Of a DNA stretch of 64,000 nucleotides, positions 34,693 through 47,160 are shown piece by piece. This DNA comes from Strongyloides papillosus (taxonomy: Eukaryota; Nematoda; Chromadorea; Rhabditida; Strongyloididae). Made by a program: the position numbers and the translations under genes. The stretch is from positions 962,858 through 1,026,857 of the forward strand of contig SRSI01000066.1 of assembly GCA_005656395.1 (NCBI GenBank). The letters run 5' to 3'. Numbering within the stretch: position 1 is the first letter of the stretch; every line of letters starts with the position of its first letter. Under the pieces are notes generated by a model. It was not told where the DNA came from. It was given only the letters and a program-made list of their open reading frames with translations, and ran no database searches.

Positions 34693-35934
34693 ATGCTACC
34701 AATTGTCCATCAAGATAAAATCGAAAAGGTTAAAAATCAAATAAAGGAAATGAATCAAAATATGATTAACATAGAAAAAAAATTACTAAAAATAAAAGAA
34801 AAAAATGAAACAAAGAATAAAATGAACACAAAAATAAAGGAAAAAAATGAAATGAAAAATAAAGTGAAGACAAAAATAAAAAATAGTATTTATACTGGAA
34901 AAAATGATTCAATTTATAAACCGATAGCAACATCAACACCTAAAAGCGAAAGATTTTTTTTGGGATTCAAAATATGATAATTTGCAATTAAGTATGCCAA
35001 AATTTGTAAATAAAAAAGGGGAAGAAAATAAAAAGGTATATGAAAGTGAAAAAGATAAAGTATATGAAAGTGAAAAAGATAATGTAGAAGAAAGTGAAAA
35101 GAATAAGGTATATGAATGTGAAGAAGATAAAGTAGAAGAAAGTGAAAAAGAAAATGATAATATCAATGCTAAAACTCCAAAAATAGAAAATAAATATAAG
35201 GTTAGTGCTTATTAATATTTTTTTATGAATCGTATATATAATAGTTTATTTTTAATGAAAACTTTGATTTAAGAAATTGAATCATTTTATTAAAATTTAA
35301 ATTATTTTTTTTTGTGTTTATACTAATACTATTTTTCAAATTTATTTTCAAATTTCTTAATATTGTAGCAAATACTTGATAAACTTGAAAACCTTACCAA
35401 AGATGGAAAAGGTATAAAAGACATTTGGAAGAATAAAGATGAAAAAAAATTATTAATGGAAAATATAAAAGATATTTATGAGGTTTCAAGTAATAATGTT
35501 AAACCAAGTTACAATGATCTTATGAATGGTATTAGTGAATTTTGTAAAAAACTTCAGACTAGTAAACCAATTGGAAATTTAATTTTAAATTTTAATAATG
35601 GTACTTTAGAAAATACTAAAGTCTACTTTACTTCATCTTTTAAAACGAAAGAAAAGTATTTTATTTTTGTATTTGGTGATATAGAAATAATTAAGAGTAC
35701 AAATGTTCAAAAGGTTTTTGAGTATTTTATGATATTTAATGTAAGTTTAACCTATTTTATTATTAATAAAAATATATATAGATATTATCTCAAAAAGTGT
35801 TTTTGAAAGTAAAAACAAAAATTATTTATCAATTAATTTTACGTTTATCGAAAATTGATACAAAGTATGCTGTTAAAAATGGAAATAAACCGCATAAAGA
35901 CGTTGAAAATTTATTAGCAAAAGAGTTTAGTTAA
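34693..35934 (+). pseudogene. Charged repeat protein gene with a one-base frame break
   Basis: Exons 34693-35200, 35369-35740 and 35782-35934 have good junctions (GTTAGT...TTGTAG and GTAAGT...ATATAG) and both introns are in phase 0. Exon 1 contains a run of eight T near 34,962. Upstream and downstream frames differ by one base there, and exon 1 has one base more than a multiple of three. About 340 codons are otherwise open. The N-terminal part has two 14-residue Lys/Asn-rich repeats (KIKEKNETKNKMNT type), then several 8-residue VYESEKDK-type acidic repeats. The C-terminal 170 residues look globular (LTKDGKGIKDIWKNKDEKK, FIFVFGDIEIIKSTNVQKVF). I recognise no family. The break may be a real mutation, a slippage site or a base-calling error in the homopolymer. 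Confidence 0.5.
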
Positions 35935-36339
35935 TCAAAAAAATAATTTTTTTAGTAATTAGTTTTTACATAAAAGTAAAATATTTATTATACATTAATA
36001 CAAAGGCAACATTGTAGTGAAAATCAGAAACTTTAAGATTACTATTTAATTATAAATATTTATATAACCATAATCGAATATAATATTGTATATTTTTAAA
36101 AATTACATAATATAAATTAAATTTTTTGTTAATGATTTTCATAAATAACAATTAAATACACATGACAAATACATATTTATAAATAAAGTTAAATGATCTC
36201 AAGAGAGTACATGCACTTAAATATTTAAATAGTCATTTATTATAATGAAAACATCTAAACATTTTCTTTGAATATAATTTGAGCTTATTAATATTGTTTT
36301 TTTCATAATAGTATTTTGCTTTTAAAAGATTTTGTTTTA
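35935..36339. other. Spacer between the charged repeat gene and the micro-exon array
   Basis: 0.4 kb of AT-rich DNA. No exon with good splice sites was seen until the micro-exon array. Confidence 0.45.
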
Positions 36340-36812
36340 TTAATTATTAAGGTTGGTTTCGCTATTATTTTCTTTTACTAATTTTTTCTTTTCAGGTACT
36401 TTTTATCAATGAATCAGGTAAGTTTCATTATTCTTTTCTTCTGCTAATGTTTTCTTTTCAGGTAGTTTCTATTTATGAAACAGGTAAGTTTTTTCATATT
36501 TTAAATTACTAATTATTTATTTTCAGGTGTATTAATGAATAAGGTAAGTTTTTTATCAATTTTTGTTAACTTATTTTTTATTTCTAGATGCATTATTGAA
36601 TTCGGTAAGTTTTTTCATTTTTTTCTTCTACTAATTTTTTATTTTTAGATAATTTTCATTAATTAATCAGGTATGTTTTTCATTATTCTTTCTAATTATT
36701 TATTTTCAGGTCTTCCCATTAATGGATGAGGTAAGTTTCTTAATTTTTTCCTATTGTTAACTTCTTTTTTTCAGATATTTTTCGTCAATGATAATATGCA
36801 AAATTTTGAATG
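36340..36812 (+). other. Tandem micro-exon array (7-8 exons of 17-22 nt)
   Basis: Six units have both splice sites: exons 36396-36417, 36462-36483, 36527-36543, 36588-36604, 36649-36670 and 36710-36730 (22, 22, 17, 17, 22, 21 nt). A seventh acceptor at 36,774 opens a longer last exon. A possible unit 0 ends at 36,351 before a GTTGGT donor. Introns are 44, 43, 44, 44, 39 and 44 nt, each with GTAAGTTT or GTATGTTT, a CTAAT or TTAAC branch-like word, and a TTTCAG, TTCTAG or TTTTAG end. The exons are alignable (consensus near GTATTTTTATTAATGAATCAG), so the exon-intron cassette was duplicated in tandem. Joining exons 1, 2, 3, 6 and 7 gives an open frame of about 35 residues from the ATG at 36,409 to a TGA at 36,812. 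Exons 4 plus 5 total 39 nt but carry a stop. Whether it is a gene or a leader is unknown. Confidence 0.6.
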
Positions 36813-36931
36813 ACCAATGATTTTACTGTTATAATACAGTTATAATTTAATATGCTAATTTTACTGATAATTTCTTATATAATTTTATCATTTTTTATAT
36901 TGTATTTTTGTTATTTTTTTAATAAAATAAA

Positions 36932-39900
36932 ATGTTCAGTTCAATTTTTTCTGGAATTTCATCTTTGTTTAGAAGAACTAAAAAAGTAGAAGAACTTGCC
37001 AATGAAGTTGCAAATGACAATTCAACAATTGTCAGTGAAACTGAGGAAAAAGAATCAAGTTTTGTAAATCAAAGAAAAAGAAAATTTGATTTTTCAAATG
37101 ATGAATTTGAATGTTCTGATATAAGAAAGAATATAAAATCAATGTTAAATTGTGTATGTTTTACATTTTAAAAATTAAATTTAAAATACTTTTCCGTTAG
37201 ATCCTTCAAAATTAAATTTATTTTTAATGATTTTTAATATTATTATTATATTATAAGAAGTATTTTTTAGCATTTAGAGAAAAACATTTTTTTGTTATAT
37301 TAACCTCTTTTGATATATTTTTTGAATTAGTTATATTTAAACAATAATTTTTTTTATCTAAGTAATATTTTTAAAAACAATTTACATATATAAAGATAAT
37401 TTGGTTTATTTTTAAAAGTTAATTTTTTGTAGCATTAGTTTTTTGATTTAATTTTGTAAATTATTAATAGTATTGAGATAAAATATTATTAACTACTTAT
37501 AAACATTATATTTAAATTCATAGTTAACGGTCAATAATTAAGGAAATTTACTAGTAATTTAAAAACCATAAAAATAAATGTCAATAATTAAAAAGTTATT
37601 AAAATAAGTTTCCATTCTTTATTAAATTATTGTTATTTCTAAACATGTATTATTTTCTGCAATACATTTTTAAATACAATATTAGATTTTAATATTATGT
37701 AAGATTAAATGTTTTCATAAAGAATATTTATGAACATACCACAATATTTTTACTAATAAGTTTTGGTAGTTTGAATTATTTATTATAAATTATACTTGTT
37801 TGTTTTATGAAATTACATTCTTCTGAAGGCCAAAAATTTTTTTTATGATTTTAAAAATTCTTATTTAAAAATCAAATCTATAAAACATTATAAAATTTTA
37901 TATATTTTTATCCATAGTAAAAAATATCTTCAACATATTTAACTTAATATAGGAACAAATAGTAGAAAATATTTTTAATTATTTATGCTTTGTGTGATTA
38001 AATAATAATTTTTAACATTTTGTTATTATTATTATAAATATTTTTAATTTTTAAACTTTTTTTTGTTATTGAATTGCTTAGAAGAATGATTCTTGTAAAA
38101 ACTTAACAACTTCACATAAAATTGAATTTTAACAAAGCATTTCATGGTATATTAAGAAAAAATAACATCCTAAGATTAGCATTATATCAAAAACATTAAG
38201 ATTAAATAAAAGTTATATTACTTCAAAATGTAAAACATATAAAATTTTGTAGAAAAAACTATAAAATTTTGAAACGACCTAGTATTTTTTATCGTTTAAA
38301 ACATTTTTGTTGTCGCTTGATATTTTTAAAATTTGAAAAAATGTTGATTTTTTAACAGGTGGGAATTTTTATTGCATTTTTCAATAGATTTGTCAAAAAT
38401 TTTCCTATTTTTCTATGTTTAGCTTTATCCTTAATAATTTTTTTAAATCAAACAAGGTTTTAAATAATAACTATTTTGCACAATATTTATTGTATTTATT
38501 TATTTATTAAAAATTACTAATGACATTTACAGTTTTTCTTTATTCTTTAATATCAATCACATTATAAAAAATGTAAAAAGACTTTTTCGAAATGAAAAAA
38601 ATTAAAATCCGTTTTCTAAACATGATTTACAGTAAAAATAAATTAAGTTAATAAATATTAAAAACAATTATATTAGATAATTTTAACATATTATATTATT
38701 TGATAAAACTAACGGAAAAGTATTAAAATAACCCTAAAACATTCTGTATCAAAAGATTTTTTAAGACAAGTATTGGAGGAAAAAAAAAAGAAAATTATGA
38801 GCATTTAAAAAATGCATCATTTTTCAATGAAACTCAGTGTAACAACCTTGTTACTGAATCAAAAAGATTTAAATCTTCTAAGAAAAAGGAAACATATTTA
38901 AGGGCATACACTGATGATTATTCTGTTAGTGCTGACAGAAAAATTATTGATGCTTTCGAAGTAAGTTTTGCATAAAATACACAGTATTTAAAAGTAATTT
39001 TTAATAATTTGAGTATAAGCATTTTAAACTCCCCATGCACTTTTTAACTTTCCCAGAGATTCTATCACTAGTAATTTTTTATTTAAAAATCACATTTTAT
39101 ACAAACAGTTTATTGATAAAAATTTATTTGATTAATTTATATACAATAGTTTAGGTGATAATAGTTCATGTATACAAGTTTAATTTGTAGATAAAACCAA
39201 AAAGTCTCAAAGATATTATATTATAAACATCTTGTATTTTTAAAAGCATTTTTTTTCATTAATGTTTGTGATTTTATGCTTATCTGAAGTCTAACTTTTC
39301 TTGTACAATATTTTTCTAGAAATCTTAAGTTGTTAATTTTTAACAATATATTAAATACTTTTTTAAAAAGAATTTTTTGAACTATTGGTTAAATGACAAG
39401 TTTTGATATTTAATAAAATAAATATTAAAAATAAGAAATAAACATTTATTAATACAAAATATTATCAATCAGTAATTAAAATTATATATTTGCTTTTTAT
39501 TTTTAATAAAAATATTTTAATAAAATGAGATTTTAATTTTAATATGGGAAAAATGATTGAACTTCAATTTCATAACATTACTAAAAATTAATTTTTTAAG
39601 ATTACTATGAAATATCTAAAATAAAATAGATAAGATTCAAATAAGTATAAAGATTTATAAAATGTTTTAAATTAGGAAAAAAATTGAAATTTTATTGGTT
39701 TTTATAAAAAAATATATTCATGAATTTAAATTATATCATTTTTTCATACTTATAATTACAGAAGTACAAATATGATTATATTATTGGTGCATGTTTCCAT
39801 ACTTTTGGAAGCAAAATTAATATAGGAGCATCTTATACAATTATTGGGAAAAATTTTGTTTTTACCAATTCATGTCGTATGAGAGAAGAAACAATGGATG

Positions 39901-40914
39901 ATTTTATTATGGCAAAAGTAAGTTTTAAATTAATTGACCACTTAAAATTGTTTTAAAAAATATTTTTTTAATACCCTTTAAGTACCATTAATATTAAATA
40001 ATTTCTACTGCAATATTACTTTATAGAAACACTTTTATGATTTTATTAAGGAAATTGAAAATATTTAATTTTAACAATTTTTTTTACCATTATTTATCAA
40101 AATAATATTTATCAAATTATATATTAAATATTTAAAATTTAATTTTTGATATTTATTTTTTTCGAGTAGACATTTTTGATAATTTACATTAGCTTCAATA
40201 AAAAATAAATAAGGTTAAGTTTACTTTTCACTGATTTTTTTAAGCGCATTATCGTAAATCAATCATTAACTAGAAAACATTTTCTAAAAAAGTAACAAAT
40301 TTATTTTTTAGTTTAAAAATAAATTTGATTTTGATTTTTTGGTAGCATATTAGTTTAGAAAAATGTCAGATGTATTTATTTTTGTCAAAAAACAATTTTT
40401 CAAACCCTAATTTCTTTATACAAAAAAGTCTCTATAGAATTTGATTAATAAGTCTTTTTTTTAAAAAGTTTAGTTATATTGATAACAACAAGAAAGAAGA
40501 TTAAATATTAAATAATAAATTTTTCATATTTTGTCTAAATAAAATTTATAATTGAATTTTTTTTTGTAGATTTTACATGATGGTATAGTTGAAGCATGTG
40601 AAAAATTTCCTCATGCTAAATTATTGGTACTTGGAGATAATCCTGTATACCAAAATTTTTTAAAAAAAAGAGAAGAAGATGAAAATTTTCTTGATTCTAT
40701 TGAATCATATAGAATTAGAAAATTGGTAACTAAAATAGTTATGCTTGAATTCAAGCATGATATAACCTTTGATGAAACAGGTTCAACGTTTGCTCAAGGA
40801 GTACTCGAAATTTCTGCAAAAGGAGAAGCAACTGTAGAATGTTTCAATAAGTACAATAATTTTCTAACATCTTATGAGTATTATAAGAGATATATGGATG
40901 ATAGAATACTCTAA
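36932..40914 (+). CDS. Four-exon cargo gene, possible RNase H-like protein (305 aa)
   Basis: Exons 36932-37153, 38766-38960, 39762-39917 and 40570-40914 join in phase 0 with GTATGT/GTAAGT donors and TTTAAG, TTACAG and TTGTAG acceptors into an intact frame of 305 residues. The N-terminus has a short amphipathic FSSIFSGISSLFRR segment and a basic NLS-like NQRKRKF. Residues about 140-230 follow an RNase H-like order: strand YDYIIGACF, strand INIGASYTII, strand NFVFTNSCRM, helix TMDDFIMAKILHDGIVEACE, strand KLLVLGDN. In classical RNase H the first strand carries DGS and the helix a Glu. Here those sites read GAC and Asp, so catalysis is doubtful. The identification rests on pattern only. Introns are 1612, 801 and 652 nt; intron 1 holds a TIR element. 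Confidence 0.6.
37180..38729. mobile_element. TIR element in intron 1 of the RNase H-like gene
   Basis: TTTAAAATACTTTTCCGTTA (left) and inverted TTTTAATACTTTTCCGTTAG (right) bound about 1.55 kb with no long frame. Outside it the 1,612-nt intron has only about 62 nt. Confidence 0.6.
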
Positions 40915-42559
40915 ATTGCTATTTTGGTATCTTGAATTTAGTTGTTTGTTGTTAAGTAAAATGTTAAGAATGAAATGTTTTTTATAAAAGGTTTTGTTAA
41001 TTTAAATTAATTCAATGTAGGAATAATGATAAATAATATGAATACATTACAATTTCCTAGGCATTTTGTATCATTAATTTTTAAATACTTTTATAGATTA
41101 GAGTTTATAGAATTCCAGAATTTCTTATGGAAATTATAAAGTATAATATATCATTTTTAAACTGTTATTTGTCAATATGTAATACTTGGAAGATAAATTT
41201 AATACTAAAAAAAAAGAATTAACTGAACTTAAGAAATTGTATATTATCAAGGCATTACTTACTTTTATAGATTTAAATTGAACTAAATTTTTATTAAAGA
41301 ACTCTAACAATAATTTTTTTGAAACTTAAGAATTGTAAAAAAAATAATAGATTTATATACTAAAGTTTTCGTTACATTTTTTATGTTGGCGTGATTTTAT
41401 AGTTGTTTTGAATTTTTTATATCAATTATAATTTAATATCTTTTACTTGTTAATAAATATAATTTATTTTTCATTCCTTTTGTTATTGTTAATTTTCATT
41501 TTAAAGATTCGTTTGAAATGATATCAAACTTACCATGTTAGAATAGTACGTAATTGCAGCGAAAATATTTTATTTAAAGTTTATATTTATTTACATGTAA
41601 TTACCAAATTTATATAGGCTAATATTTTTAAACAAGTTGTTACTTTTAATTTAATTAAAAACTTAAAATTTTCCATGTTACATAAAAATTAAATTCTTTG
41701 GATAATATTTATTAATTAAAAGACTTGTTAATTTTTAATAGTAATAAATTATTATATAACTTTGAAAACTTACTTTAATTATACGAACAATAATACAAGC
41801 ATAACTTCTTAGAGAATCTGAAATCTATTCTGAGTTATTTTTTTCCTATCTTAACAATCTTTTTTATCTAATTATCGTATCAAATAATTCTAAAGATAAG
41901 CAACAGTTATTAAAAATAATATAAAAATTCTAAGACTCAAAATATTTTACTTTATGACAATGCTACATTAAAAAAATAATGTTATAAAATTAATAAATAA
42001 GATTAATTTTATTATAACTATACTTAAGAAAAATCTAAGAATAAATTTAATTTATGATTCAGTGGTTATTTATGCTTTAGTTGTTATTTATGTAAGTTGG
42101 TTATTGATGATTTACCTGTTATTAAATTGTCCATAAAACAATTTGGCTTACAACACTAGTTAAAACAACTCTAATGAGAGTTGGGTTAGTGGATAAGATA
42201 AAATTTAAAGTAAAACTTTTATCCAAACTTTATAAAGCGATTTTCCTTTCAAGACTATAAAAAGTCAACTATAGGTTTTGTTTGTTTACCACTGATAATA
42301 ACCATCAATAATCAATAAATAATCAATAACATATCAATAAATTTAATAAAATAATGACAGTTGCATATTTTTTTCATTTTAAAAATTAAAAATTCTTATT
42401 TTTGTAAATATTTTACTTTTCTTATTTTAATTGTTAGATAATCATATGGTTTAATTATAGTGGAATTTATATAATTTGTAATTATTTTATCTTATATTAA
42501 ACTAATTTTCTTAACTGATTCGTACACCAATAAAACTTTTTATTGAAATTTTGCTTAAA
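40915..42559. other. Convergent intergenic region in the giant element
   Basis: 1.6 kb between the 3' ends of the RNase H-like gene (+) and the transposase gene (-). It has a short run of ATCAATAA-type words near 42,300-42,345. No gene or TIR pair was recognised. Confidence 0.5.
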
Positions 42560-45500
42560 TTATTCATTATTCTCATTTACAATTGATTCATTTAACTGCA
42601 TATTGAGATTTAAAATCTCATATTCTAAAACATGTTCTAAAGTACTATATTCCATAAGAGATTCATCAAGAGAACAGTTGAAATCCCACGTTTTACGAAT
42701 TAAACTTATGGGATCACTTATTGTATCTTCATGTATTAATGAGTTGAGGAAGTTATCATAAACAATTTTTCTTATTATTGATAACCTTATATTTTTTTTA
42801 CAACAATTTAATACCATTTTCTCTTTTACGTACTTGTTTAATGATTCAAATCTTTTGCAAGAAAGATATACGGGTAAACCGAATTTCTTTATCATAAGAG
42901 GATAATGAAGAATAAAATGATATTTCATCGATAATTTCATATTTTCCCCATATGTTACGAATAAAATTTTAAAAAAATTATTTACAGTTTCTTCTACCAT
43001 TTTCTCCAAATTATCACTATCAAATTCAAAACTTTCCATTAAATATAATAAATTAAGTATACATTTTAGTATATATAAATGTTGTCTTAATTTTAATATT
43101 ATATTACTATCAAAATTATTAATTTCCTCATTTGAACATATAAATTTCTTCAAAACTTCATAGAACATTCTTGCTAGTACGTTTGTCTGTGAGCCTGTTA
43201 AAGGGAATCTTCCTTTCTTCATAATATGTTTCTTCTCACTTGAAAGTTTAAAAAAATCATCTTTTAACACACTTTTCAATGTTTTTAAACATTCATATTC
43301 ACTTGGCATGGCCAAAATATCATTTTTTAGTTCTGTGTGACTATATCTTGTAACAATTAAAAAATTATTTATTGCCGAATACAGCATGTTACCGAGAATT
43401 CCTGAAATTAATTTTATTTTTAATTATAAAAAATGTTGTATTTACAATTAATATAATAATATTAATTGCAATTATCAATGTTAAAGTTTGTGAATTTTGC
43501 TTTAAAGTCTAAGAATAAAATGAGAAACTTATTATATCAATTTTTTCTACTATCGAAATTTTAGTTCACATTAATCTTTAATTCCCGTTTTTTTTAAATT
43601 AAGGAATTGATAATCTTCTATAATTACTGTAAAATAACTGTTTTCTTCAATATTTTAAGAATTTAAAATATCGTTAACAGCTGTTAATAATAAATTTGAT
43701 TTTTAAAACTATACTTCCCCAGTATTTCAGAATTGTAATTAGAAATCTATTTCTTAAAATCAAAACGATTTCAAATATTCACATTAATTTGTCTTTAATA
43801 AAATATTTATATGATTTTGATCATTGATACAAATATTTATAATATTTTATCATTGATATAAATATTTATAACATTTTGATAAAAGAAAAAGCTTATTACC
43901 AAAATTTATTAACATTTTTTTAAAAATAGTTTTAGCAAATTATCTATCATTGATAATATCGTCATTGTATCTATAATCTATTATATATACGCAAAACTAA
44001 TTTTGCCTATGTCCGGACATGAATAACTTAAAATGATATACTTACCTTCAGAAATATCGTGAAAGCTGTCAGATATAATATGATTCCATTCTGGAACCAT
44101 CTCAATATCATGATCAAGACGAACCATTTCTTCAACTTTTTTACATTCTAAATATTTATTATACAAAGAAGCTGGTATTGTACAACCTCTGCATTGATCA
44201 TAACCACGATTTCCAAAATTTTTTTTCCTTTTAAATAAATCTTGTAGTATAGGATGGTCTCCTATAACAGAAAAAATTTCCAGATCATATACTTTATCTT
44301 TATGAGCTATCTTTGCTTCTTTAAATTTTTTTAGAGTCTCTTTAAAAAATGATTCATAACGATCGCTTTTTAAAAGTGCCGTGGGAGATACAGCAAAAGT
44401 TCTTAAGGTATTCAATTTACTTGATTCCTTATTTGTATTCAAAATTGAATAACCACAATGTGTAATCATACCTAAAAATAGCTTTTATGTAAAAATTAAT
44501 CAAATCAATTACTTTTAAAAACAATTTTAGTAATAAACAGTTTTGAAAAATATTTTATTATTTTAATAAATTATAAATTTAAACTTTGAATAATAAGCGT
44601 CGTAACTCTTTTTTTTCAAAAAATAATTTTGAAAAATTAAATAATTTATTCAATAAATTTTGAAGAAATTTCATCAAGATTTATTATTTCTAACATTTGT
44701 AATAATAGTTTGTACAATTATTATAGCTGTAACAATAACTAAACTATCTGAAAATTGTATTTTCAATGATTAAAAATACTTGGAAATAAAATGTATATTA
44801 ATAAATTATTTAAAGCATTATTATGATTAAAAAATATATACACTTTCTATTTAATACAATAAAAAGTTAATAAATAAAGGAATTTTAACTTTATTTTTTC
44901 TATATAAAGATTTGATATGAATTATAAAAGTCATAGCTATATTATATGTTTATGTTGATAAAACATCTTACATCAAATGTGTGGAAATTAACAAAGAAAT
45001 TTTATAAAAAGAGATGTAAATTTAAATTTCTTAATATGGGTTTTAAATTATTGAATATATTAAAAACTGACGTTCATAGTGAAAAGATTTTAAATCCGTA
45101 AAAACTTATTGTATAATACAATATAAAAATTTACTTATTTATTATAAATTCTTAATATTTCTAAATATACATAAATATGATTACTAAACTAATATCTTTA
45201 TAAAAAATATAAAATAGCACTAGTTAATCCAGATATCAATAAAAACAGATTATAAATAATAATATTTCATAGGGAGGTTATTTTATCAATTTTTACTAGA
45301 ACATTTTTTTATATCATGCTTGTTATATCCTATTTTTTGTTAAGACATTTTTGCAAAACTAATCTTTTGTTCAATGATTATCATACTTCTTAATTTTTTA
45401 TACTTTTTTTTTAAATTTACCGTTACTTCTATGAGATGACAATGGATTATTAATCCCAATATCGTCAAAATAGACGACAACCTTCAATTTGTTATTATTT

Positions 45501-47015
45501 TCTTCTGAAGCATAATCGATCGTCTTTAAATGATTGGCTACATCCATACACAAATCCGTTGAAAATGCTTTATCTAAATTATTTTCCAAAACATGAACAT
45601 TTTCGGTGTCTTCACTATCACTATCATCAGAAAAACTAGAATCTACATTTCCTACTAGTTTCTTTACAAACATTTTTGATCTTTTCTTAAGATTCAAAAA
45701 TTGCGTATTTGAGAGAGCCTTGATCAATGTTGCATCTCCAGTTGCAGAAAAAATTGTCTGTAAAGCTGAAGCAATGTCGAAAACGAATTGATCAGTATGC
45801 TTATGATCCTTCAATAGTTGACATATTACATGATCAATTACGTTTGATAATTTTTCAGACTTTGCATCATTCTTAATACCATTAATACATGAGTCTACAT
45901 TTAAGATTCTAAAAAAGAAGAAATATTAATGAATGATTCTAAATCATTTGTGAATTGTAGACTCTTTATAATTTAAATAAATATGTCATTTTCAATTTAC
46001 CCGTATTTTCATTACAATAATAATTAATTATTCAAATAGTATATACATTTTTGATTTATAAAATAATTTATAAAAATGTTTTTTATAGTAAATTTTTATA
46101 ACTTTATTAAAGAGTCTCTTAAGAAAATTGAAAAAATGTATTAAGGAATAAAAAGCAGGATATCAGGTGAGTATAAAAATATTAAAAATTTAATTTTTAG
46201 TAAAAGCAATAGAAAATTAATTCTTTAAAGAATCTTATAAATTATTTCATTTTAATCAGATTATATATAAAATTTTTTATTAAACATTTTAATAGGCCAA
46301 TTTTTAAAAAAAAACTTTAAAAAGTGGATAACTTTCAAGAAATGTTTTTTATAATATACTTTTTTATATATGTTTCATTCTTTAAACACTTTTGTATGTA
46401 TAAAAAGAATTTATTAAAACATTATTAAAGCTAAAATTACTAAATTCTTTATTTTACATTTCTCAATAAATGGAAAAAAGTTTTATTTTATTTTGCTATT
46501 CTTTGTGTTCATAAAATTAAAAAAACTAATACAACAATTGTCAAAAATGTTAAACTAAAAAAAAAACAACTAAACTATCATTTTAAATAAACTCATATAT
46601 TTCTAATCATTATTGTTTGTAAACTTTTTCATGAAATGAATTTTATATTTTTGAAAACAGATATGCAAGTCGCTTTGATTATATCTATATTTCATATAAA
46701 AAAACCACGTATTTTATATAATATAGGCACAATTATAGTCAGAACGATAGTTTTAATTTTAAGTTTAATTACATACCTTTTACTATCACATTTATGATTG
46801 AAATGAAAAAGATGATATTTTCTCCAATGAATTACAAAATTTTTAAACAAATATTGCCTACCCCTTATTTTACATTCAGGTAAGGGACAAACAATTTTTT
46901 TTAAAAATTTGTCATCAGTGTATTCATGCATATCCTTTAGATGATCCAAATATCCTGATCTTTCAATTTTTCTACCACAAAATTGGCACTCAACATTTGA
47001 ATTTAATTTATTCAT
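42560..47015 (-). CDS. Intact C2H2-finger transposase, CMC/EnSpm-like
   Basis: Exons 46777-47015, 45421-45908, 44046-44471 and 42560-43401 join in matching phases (2, 1, 1) with GTATGT, GTAAAT and GTAAGT donors into 664 residues without a break. I took MNKLNSN at 47,015 as the start; an in-frame ATG at 47,084 would add 23 hydrophobic residues. Two zinc fingers open the protein: CQFCGRKIERSGYLDHLKDMH and a second with CPLPEC and HWRKYH. Later come VVYFDDIGINNPLSSH, VIGDHPILQDLF, CRGCTIPASLY, FHDISEG and KYHFILHYPLMIKKFG...KRFESLNKYVKEK. This order is what I know from animal proteins with the KHHFLVHYP...RFExKHxFxK signature, which resemble TNP2-type CACTA transposases. Catalytic acids are probably in the FDD, GDH and HD/E motifs (inferred). 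Introns are 867, 949 and 644 nt. Confidence 0.75.
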
Positions 47016-47160
47016 TTTTTTAAATACTATAAATAAAAAAGTAAAGAGTTTGTAATTAAAAAACTTTATTAAATTATCATACAAAAAAAATACAATTATT
47101 TATAATATATTAATCATTAAATTAATTTGTATTATTTGATAGTGTTCGTAATATTATTAT

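Noticed and set aside
34427..34718. Two overlapping plus-strand frames at the end of element B
   Set aside because: They lie in subterminal transposon DNA and cross the TIR. The same region of element A is not open in these frames.
42543..42761. 72-codon plus-strand frame over the transposase 3' end
   Set aside because: Antisense shadow of exon 4 of the transposase gene.
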